Shown here: positions 22,301 to 31,300 of the stretch, piece after piece
How the letters are laid out: each line of letters opens with the position of its first letter
Position numbering within the stretch: position 1 is the first letter of the stretch
Assembly: GCA_002633005.1 (NCBI GenBank)
Contig: NMRA01000622.1
Location: 202,958 to 243,987, forward strand
DNA from: Phoronis australis
Taxonomy: Eukaryota > Phoronida > Phoronidae
Direction of reading: 5' to 3'
DNA: 41,030 nt
Position numbers and translations under genes: made by a program
The notes under the pieces: generated by a model
Databases searched by the model: none
What the model was told of the DNA's origin: nothing
What the model saw: the letters and a program-made list of their open reading frames with translations, nothing else

Positions 22301-25300
22301 GCAGGGAGGCTATGCAATGTACTCAGGACCCATGCATACATGTAAATAAGGCGGTGACGGGGATTTTATCGGCCGTACTCAAGAAGGGGCAAGTGGCTGC
22401 AAGAACGGGAAATATTGTCTAAGATATCTTGGTTACGTGCCTACGTGCTTTGATCATCAGAACATGACAAGGGTTTGCAATTATGCATGAGTTATTATCA
22501 TAGTAACTATGAGCCTTGTTTACCAGGTTGTGCTCATGCGCAAGAATCTTAAGAAGTTTTGTTACACTAACCCTTGCAAAGTACATATTTTCTGAAAGAT
22601 GAATAAATTTCCTAACAAAATGTATTAATTTCAATTACATGTCCTTATCTTTTTTGCGAGGTATGCGTTTCTGGTATTTTTTTTTTGAATTTCAACAGAA
22701 ATTTTAAAAATATTGTTCCTCCAACCATATTAGTACGTCTTTAGTCAACATGTTGATAACGGCATTTTCGTTGGAACTGTGTTTCAGATTTATGATATGG
22801 GTCTTAGTTTTTTATTTATCGACTTTTTGTGTAAAAACGGCAATAATCTTGATTTTTGAAGGTTTTGACCTATTCCAAAAATCTGAGATACGACTTCCTC
22901 GAAAATGCCGTAATCAACACGTTGGCAAAGGACTAATATGATTGGAGGAACAAAATGTTTTTAAAATCTCTGTTCAATGTCATTTTTTTTTCAAAAAACG
23001 CATATCTCGTGAAAAGATAAGGAGAAGTATATAAGAATAACAAATTGTGTTAGGAAATTTATACACTTTTCAAAAATAATACTTTGTAGGGGTTAGAGCT
23101 AACGGAATGTGACGGGACGTTAGTAACGCTTATTGTTATTCTTATTTAGTCGCAAATCATAAGTTATTCTTATGCTAATGTTTTTGTTGCGTCTCAGTGC
23201 GCCTTTGTTACGTGGGCATGCGGGCGCGACTGTATGTGTCGGGCACTTCGCTAGCGACAGGCTTAGGAGAAGGGTGTTTCCTTCCTTTGCCTTCATGAAA
23301 ATTGATCGTTATCATGTGTAACTGAACTGAAACGTATGCCTGATGAGATGAAATACACATTTTTGATGTTCAGTGGAGACTTGCTCTGTTACAGGAATTT
23401 AAGGTATTTGCACATGTAAGTCGAACTGCTAAACAAGGTTCACAGTTACTTGGACAACATGTGACATTTACCTAGTTGGGTTATCGTAGATACACTACGA
23501 TGGATTTAGCAAATATAAGTAAGTGATTACTCTAACACTTCCCTAACCACGACAATATTCTCCGTCGTTGTTTCTGATCGATTTAAGTCAATCAACACAT
23601 CTTCTCTCTGTAGTCAAGGTACATGTACCGAAACACGACCAAATGATTACCAACTGCCGTAGACCAACTTTGGAACCTACCGCAAAAGTCCCATCCATCG
23701 GGAAACAACGGACTCCACGTGTCTGTTGCTATGTTACATGTCTGGTTGATTTTCTCCCTTGCTTTCAAAGTACCTTCCAAACAGATGTATTCCACCGTAC
23801 GGTCACCGTTGGGATGCCTTTGGAGGGTGGCGTCGCTGTTTGCTATGGGTTTTGGCTGTTGGCATCGCCGAGATTTTAATACACCTGTACAAAGGAGGAC
23901 AACATTGTATAGACCATGTTCAACATACGAAAGTGAAAATTGAATAAAAATTGTCGTAAACCTCTCTACGAGATCTTATGAGATGCCTCATGCAACATTA
24001 TTATCTCAGAACTCGCTAATGACCCCCCCCCCCTTCGTAGCACACACGGCAGGAGATCGAGAAATACAGCATACCTAATCGTTGAATAGTTAAAGGTTAG
24101 GGATTTTTGAAAGCAACTCCTGGAATAATGAGATTTTAATTTGGAACGCACCACATGAAATCTTGTCACTTAAGTTCAACCACTCAAATTTCCCCTAGCA
24201 GGCCATCATGGGTGGCATACAGCCGTGATGGTATGAGAACAGTGAACTGGTCAAAAGTTGGCGATGAGGCTGTCTAGTAGTTAATGGTAGAACCCTGCGT
24301 TTGACAGTAAATGTTGGTGGTGTAGGTCTGGTCACCGAGTTCCATATGTGTTGATAAGGCGAGTGTTGACAGCAAAGTCTAACAGTTGCGGACCAAATCA
24401 AAACATGTTTTCGTCACGGGTGGGCGACTTTATAGACGCGTTAAATACCAGACTAGGCAATCTAACGATTCTCACCACATTGTTTTTATTTTTTTGAATG
24501 TGCACGATCCACTCGCGCCAACTATAGAAACTTTTGCATGCATCTGTGGGGAGTACCGAATCCAACCTGAAAATGTATCTGATGAGACCATCGGTGTGGC
24601 ATCCATCCCTCAAAATAGTCTTTGTAAGTCTCATGAAGCAGTGCGGGGGTGATTCCAATCGGAGGAGCAACCTTCACACAATGTTACCGTCAAGCCCATC
24701 TTACGTTGACAGGCATGCATAGGCTTCACGCGGTCCAATAGCAGATTTCTCTTTAAGTATACCTGCAGACTCCAAATTGTGCCATACGACATTGTATTGA
24801 CTTCGTTTAGCCCTGGACTGGGCAACATTGGTTCTGAATTCTTTTACGTCTTCAGTTAAGTCGATCGGACACTTGGACCATGTATAGATTATGCCCCATC
24901 GACATGTCATAAACCAGTTGTCAGCTCAAAATGACGGGTAGGAATACCTGACTATACACTTACATAAGTTGCATGCGACAGTCGACTTCAAAGACATATA
25001 TGACAAATCGGAGGCGCAATACGTACTGCAAGTTAGTTCGTCGCTAAGGTCAAAGCAGTCAAAAACACCATCACATTTTAGGAATTCTGGAAGACAACCA
25101 TTTTCGCACGAGAACTGCCTGGGGCAATGTGGTGGCCTGTCTGTAGATGGCTGTATTGGCGACGTTGTGAAGAGTTTCTGGGTGGTTGTCCATTGGATTG
25201 TCGTGGTAGGTGTTGTTGTAATTTGTTTCGGCGCAGCTGAAGTTGTTGATGGTCCTGAAATAAGTGTTGTGAAAGTTTTGACCGCAGAATTCAATTATAG

Positions 25301-28300
25301 CAGTGGGGTTGGGAGGCTATGCAACACACCAATGGTCTGTGCACAAACAAGACGATGATGAAAATTGATTTGTACCCAAAAAGGGACAAGTGCCAGCAAA
25401 CAGGACAATATTGGCAAATATATCGTGTTTATTTGATTCGTGGTTTGAGCAGCAGAACACAGGTATGGATTCATGTTGGAATTGAATTACCTTTTTCAAA
25501 CGAGAAGGGATTACACTTATGTCTGAGTTATTAAAACGTTATTGACGATATAATATGGCATTAACCATGGTGGCCTGTCGTTAGTACACAACATTAGATT
25601 TGTCAACTATAAGTAAGTATTTACTATAATAATGTTACTTCATACACACACCATGGCAATATTCTCCGTTGTTGGTTCTGTGTGCTTGCCTTAGTCAAAT
25701 AGATTGTGCGTGCACTAAAATAGCAAATAACAGAAAAAACACACTGTTAGGTATTAGTCTGGTTAGGTCAACCAAACCAATTACCCTCTCTAGTGGAGTT
25801 GCATGTACCGAAACACAACTAAACGATTACTACCTGAGGTAAAGCAATTTTGGAACCTACCACAAAAGTCCCATCCATCGGGAAATATCGGACTCCACGT
25901 GTCTGTTGCTAGGTTACATGTCTGGTTGATTTTCTCCCGTGCCTTCAAAGTACCTTCCAAACAGATATATTCCACCGTAAGGTCGCCGTTGGGGTGCCTT
26001 TGGAGGGTGGCGTCAGTGTTCGTGATGGGTTTTGGCTGTTGGCATCGCCGAGGTTTCAAAAGTGCTGCACAAAAGAGGTCATTGGCGTGTATACCACTTT
26101 CAAGATACCAACAGGGAAATTAAGGAGCTGAACCTTTGTCGTACATGTAATCCTCTCCAAGAGATGTTACCAGACACCTAATTCGACATTACAATCTTAA
26201 TCAACGTTGTGCATCCGATACACTAGGCGTTTAACTGAGAGTTGTATTTAATGGGGCTATTCGGAGAATTCTCCTCGCGGTGTCGCTGCTGTACTAGTGG
26301 TGATTGAATTGCGCATGCGTGGCTTTCTGCATGTAAACAACTGGTAAAAGATGGAATTTTTATCAAAATACGTCGTCGCGCTAAGCCTTATTACTGCTAA
26401 TTTCCCTGGTGCAAGTCTTCGACAGGTGGCTACAAATTCCCAAAAGACCTAAGGTTAATATATTCGTGGACAATTGCGGTCAACAGGGTCAACTAACTGA
26501 CAAAAAGTATGTGGATGCTGAAGCACTGTGTGTGCTCTATGACTATGCAGTTCCATTCGGAGACTACACAACATTACTTGGTAAGTTTTTAGCAATCAGT
26601 TTCTATCAACATCGTTCGGTGATGCTATCCCCACCAGTTACCCCACTGAATAACAGGTTTATTGAGAGGAACTAAGTGTTTCTTTTTGGAAACTCACGCG
26701 ATGCCNNNNNNNNNNNNNNNNNNNNNNNNNNNNNNNNNNNNNNNNNNNNNNNNNNNNNNNNNNNNNNNNNNNNNNNNNNNNNNNNNNNNNNNNNNNNNNN
26801 NNNNNNNNNNNNNNNNNNNNNNNNNNNNNNNNNNNNNNNNNNNNNNNNNNNNNNNNNNNNNNNNNNNNNNNNNNNNNNNNNNNNNNNNNNNNNNNNNNNN
26901 NNNNNNNNNNNNNNNNNNNNNNNNNNNNNNNNNNNNNNNNNNNNNNNNNNNNNNNNNNNNNNNNNNNNNNNNNNNNNNNNNNNNNNNNNNNNNNNNNNNN
27001 NNNNNNNNNNNNNNNNNNNNNNNNNNNNNNNNNNNNNNNNNNNNNNNNNNNNNNNNNNNNNNNNNNNNNNNNNNNNNNNNNNNNNNNNNNNNNNNNNNNN
27101 NNNNNNNNNNNNNNNNNNNNNNNNNNNNNNNNNNNNNNNNNNNNNNNNNNNNNNNNNNNNNNNNNNNNNNNNNNNNNNNNNNNNNNNNNNNNNNNNNNNN
27201 NNNNNNNNNNNNNNNNNNNNNNNNNNNNNNNNNNNNNNNNNNNNNNNNNNNNNNNNNNNNNNNNNNNNNNNNNNNNNNNNNNNNNNNNNNNNNNNNNNNN
27301 NNNNNNNNNNNNNNNNNNNNNNNNNNNNNNNNNNNNNNNNNNNNNNNTAATTTAACAAAATGACTTTAAAAATAGCTGTTCCTTTTCAAAGGCTTTGTTC
27401 GTTGTCTCCAATATTGAAAGTAGGCTTTGACAACAGATCTGCACTGGATGGGAAGATCTTGTTGGTTAGCTGCAGTCAAATGCTAAAAACCAATTTTTGT
27501 CCATTCAGGGACGGTGCAGAAGCGATGCATATCCCCTCTGCACGGTACAAGCCTTCAAACCTAAAAACCAAAGGTTACGTGAAAACTGACGTGATAGATT
27601 TCCATTTCAACGTGTAATAGATTTCCAGAAGACATATGATAGGGAGTAAACAAATACTAGTCTAATGCAATGGATATTTATCACTCACGTACCCTATGCC
27701 ATTGGGATTGGATTGTAATCTTACTGACTCATTAACCTGTATCGAGTTGACAGCATAAACATTCAGCATTGATTGATGTAACTGTCACTGATAAACTTTT
27801 AGAAATCATTCCAAACAATAATAATGCTTTGATGTACGAAAAGATCCCGATTGCTACGTCAAGTATCGTATCACATATCACAACATTCAAAGATTAACCA
27901 GACTCTGGCTGGCGACTGACTGCCGTGAAGTCGACATCGGCGAGTGCCTCAGTTAACAGGCATCGGTAGAAAAATCATGGAATAATCGTTAAAATAATCA
28001 CAAACCTTACCTTTGTATGAGGTCGTGCTTACTTCCTCTCATAGAAGCACCCTTTTTAAGCAATCTCAGATTTAGTTGGCACGGCTGCAAGCCATTTCAC
28101 CATGTATTTAAAGGGCTCGCGAAATCGAGGCTGTTAATCTATCACCACTAGTACACGCACGCCCTCTAGTTATTGTAGATTTTCCGAATAGCCCCATTTT
28201 TAAAACTAAGATGGAATAACGAGAGTTCAATATAAGACCCACCACATGAAACCTCGTCACTTAAGTCGAAGCAATCAAACACTCCATCGCAGGCCATCAA

Positions 28301-31300
28301 GGGAGGCAGACAGCCGGCGTCACATGTGAAGATATCAGGACAGTGAACTGGTCTATCCGTTGACCAATGGGCCGTAGGTTTTTCAGTTGGCGATGAGGCT
28401 GTAGGTCTAGTAGTTGACGGTGGAGTTGTTGGTTTGACTGTAAATAGTGGTGGTGTAGGACTGGTCACTGAGATTGTTGTCAAAATCGTGCAGTCGGTAA
28501 AGTTTGTATGCCACTGTCTATCTTCTCCACAGCGCGCGATTCCTTGAGATCTTCCTGCAGACGCTAAATATCCGGTGCTACAGTTGTACGTGACAACTTC
28601 TCCGACCTTGTAATCACCACGGTCATCTCCCAAAACCACGTGGGCGTGAAGGAAAATTGGCAGCGAACTATGTAAGCATCCTAAAGCTGCAAGCGTCGGT
28701 AGCAACGTGGATGATCTTGGAGTTTGTGAACTGGATGGCTTCTGCGACTGTGACATTTGTGTAGTGTGAGGGCTTGAAGTTGATGTTGACCGTTTTCTTA
28801 TTGCTGTTGTCGCTTGTGACTGTTGCGTTGTTGCGGCCAACGTTGTCGAGGATGACGGTGTCTTCAATGGAGGCACAAGGTCTGGAATGAAACAATCATG
28901 CCAACATCAAAATGTGTTTACATGCTAAGTTCTATTTACAATCGTCTTTCGAGCATCCGAAATGGCGAATTACAACAAAATACGAAGTATGTCAGTTTCC
29001 AATGTAGTTTCATCTCGTGGCTTTGTTATGACAATATAGGTACTGCAAGCACTGTTTTTGTTCTAACGGTATACGACCTGTAGCCGCAGTAAGCGTGTTG
29101 CATAACATCCTTCCATAAGAACCTACTTCCACACACCAAGTTTGTCTTCGTGAAACTCAACGGCCAACTACGCGTCCATAAACGATGTTTGACGTCACAC
29201 ACACGACTCAGTGTTTTTGATGGACGAGCAGAATACTTGTGGCAAGTGTACGTGTACAGAATGTTGCCGTCGGGAAGTTGACCTGTTGTCATTTCTGCAT
29301 TTGGTATAGCCGTCCTCCCGCATGGATGGAGCCAGTCTGCAATAAGACGTATAAATTACTCTATGCGATGGTCAAATTCAACCGCACATGTTTAACACAA
29401 GTCTCAAGCCGAAATGTTTAGCTTTATGCCCGAGCAAATATCTCTGGGAATATGGCTCTTCGAGCATAGAAATGACATGTAGCTTAAACCCCACTTCGTT
29501 AGAAGAGATTCACTTAACTACATGTACAATGAACTATTCTAGAAGAAGAATGTTATCCTTTAAAGGTCTTTTTGGTTTACTTGCCTTATTTTACTTACTC
29601 GGCACGGTGTATTAAATCTGTTTAGTCTATGAGAATAATATCAAAAATTTGTTAAATGAGTAGTGTGGCACTGGGGGAGAGTAAGTACAACAATGCAAAC
29701 ACTGGCCGGCTGAATCGCCGTTATCTAAGCTGTTTCTGGCACCATTGCTCAGGGAAAAGGCTAATTGTTCTGTGACGGAGTTGAGATTACAAATCTTATG
29801 CATTTCAACCATTCATCACACGTCATCGCGCCCGGTTTGAAGGATTTACATTCTTATAAAACCTCCGATTCGCCCTATTTATCTGGTTAAAAGCTAATCC
29901 AATTGGACCATTTACCAAAAGTGGCGTCATTACAATTCTTACTGTGACAAGGTTCCATTTCTGCTACCAACAACAATATCGAAACCATAAGCGATGGCCA
30001 ACTCTAAAATTGCGAATTCCAAAATGTACGAGTTCAATTTATGAGAATGAAAGACCTAATTCGATTTCATTGTAGCCTCTTAAACATGACGGAATGCAGC
30101 TTTAAGTTCATTTTTGTACAAACCGATTTGAAATACCTTTATAGTAAGTATAATATGGTAAATTGACGAGCCTACCAGCTTTCAAAAAAGTAAGATTGAA
30201 AGGGAGACAATTTTGATGAAGCGACTTTTATTGGTATTTTAGACAGAGCAGTTTGTGGTAGTGGCCAGTATGAACGAAAATCTAGCATGGTAAAAACACA
30301 AAAATACCACCGTTCACGTACATTTAATAAACTATTTATTAAAAGTATCTTGTTAGCAACAAGTAGATTACATACCGACAGTTGAGAACCTCGTTGAAAT
30401 TCGTTGAGTAGTGGTGGCCGGAGTTCGTTTGGTTTTTTTCGTCGAAAGGTTTGCTTGGGAAACCGTTTTCGGTAAAGTTCCACGCGTAGTCACGAGGGAT
30501 TTCTGCGAAACTTCGGTGGTGGAGGACAAAACTTTTGTTACTTTAGACTGAATAGTCTTCCTCGATGAGTATGTTGGAAGGTACGTCACGTATGGAGAAC
30601 GAGTTGACAGCGTCGTCAAGGAAAGATCACTGCTCACCGGAGCTTTTGATTTTTGGGATGTCAGCAACGTCCCTAAGAATTTCGAAGTGGAGAAGGCTTG
30701 TAATGTCCCGGTCTTCGAAGGAACTGTTACGGAGACACTAGAGCGTACAATTCGCGTGGTCGAAGGCCCCGAAAACGTCGCTAGGGAAACCGTTGTTAAT
30801 GGTAGTTTAGTTCCTGGCATCGAAGTGTGCACTGTTGTGGCCGGGGCTAGCGTATTCCAAGGTTTTGTTGTTGGTTCTGGAACTATCCAAAGAGATAGAC
30901 CAACAAAAGTACAGCGAAGTATCATGAGACATTAAAAGAACAGTCGTCGGAGAAGCAAAACTAAAATAACAAGAGGGCGCTAAGCCGAAACGATAACAGG
31001 GGTGGGCAGCGCAAATAGCGCGTGACGAGATCTACCATCATATCAGATTTCAGAAAGATCTGTCAACGGACGCCTGAGATATGGCACGAAAAACCAAACA
31101 TTTAAAAAACAAGCCTCCGGAAATCAGAAAGGGATGACAGTATTCGGTGATAGCGATCTATTCATACCACGTATCAAATAGAAACATCCCTAAGCGGACA
31201 GTGGAGCTATGGCCCTGCAGCAAAAATGGCCGTCACAGAACCATCCTGCATCCAATTTCAATTTCAGTCAAAAGCAATCGATCAAGTAAAAATGCACATG

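Larger units (their letters stand above)
26253..28195. mobile_element. 1.94-kb DNA element, GGGGCTATTCGGA ends, AT target duplication
   Basis: The left end GGGGCTATTCGGA (26253) is the exact inverse of TCCGAATAGCCCC (28183-28195). A second shared inner word, TGTACTAGTGGTGAT, occurs on both sides. Each end is flanked by AT. The duplicated block has an uninterrupted equivalent near 24103 (GGATTTTTGAAAG...GGAATAATGAG) with one AT, so the boundaries and the 2-bp duplication are well supported. A gap (26706-27347) hides the interior. AT duplication would suit ISL2EU/IS4EU-type elements, but no transposase domain is visible. Confidence 0.75.

Noticed and set aside
23592-26123. Plus-strand frames at 23568-23879 and 25803-26123
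   Set aside because: They are antisense to the duplicated sushi exons, and their mutual similarity only reflects that duplication.
26351-26445. Short plus-strand frame resembling a signal peptide (MEFLSKYVVALSLITANFPG)
   Set aside because: It stops after about 30 residues, lies inside a transposon end, and overlaps a longer, more protein-like frame.
28668-28895. Alternate frame across the Ser/Thr-rich start of exon 4 with many Asn-x-Thr
   Set aside because: The phase-1 frame from the upstream exon continues directly into the sushi domain, while this frame ends in a stop before it.
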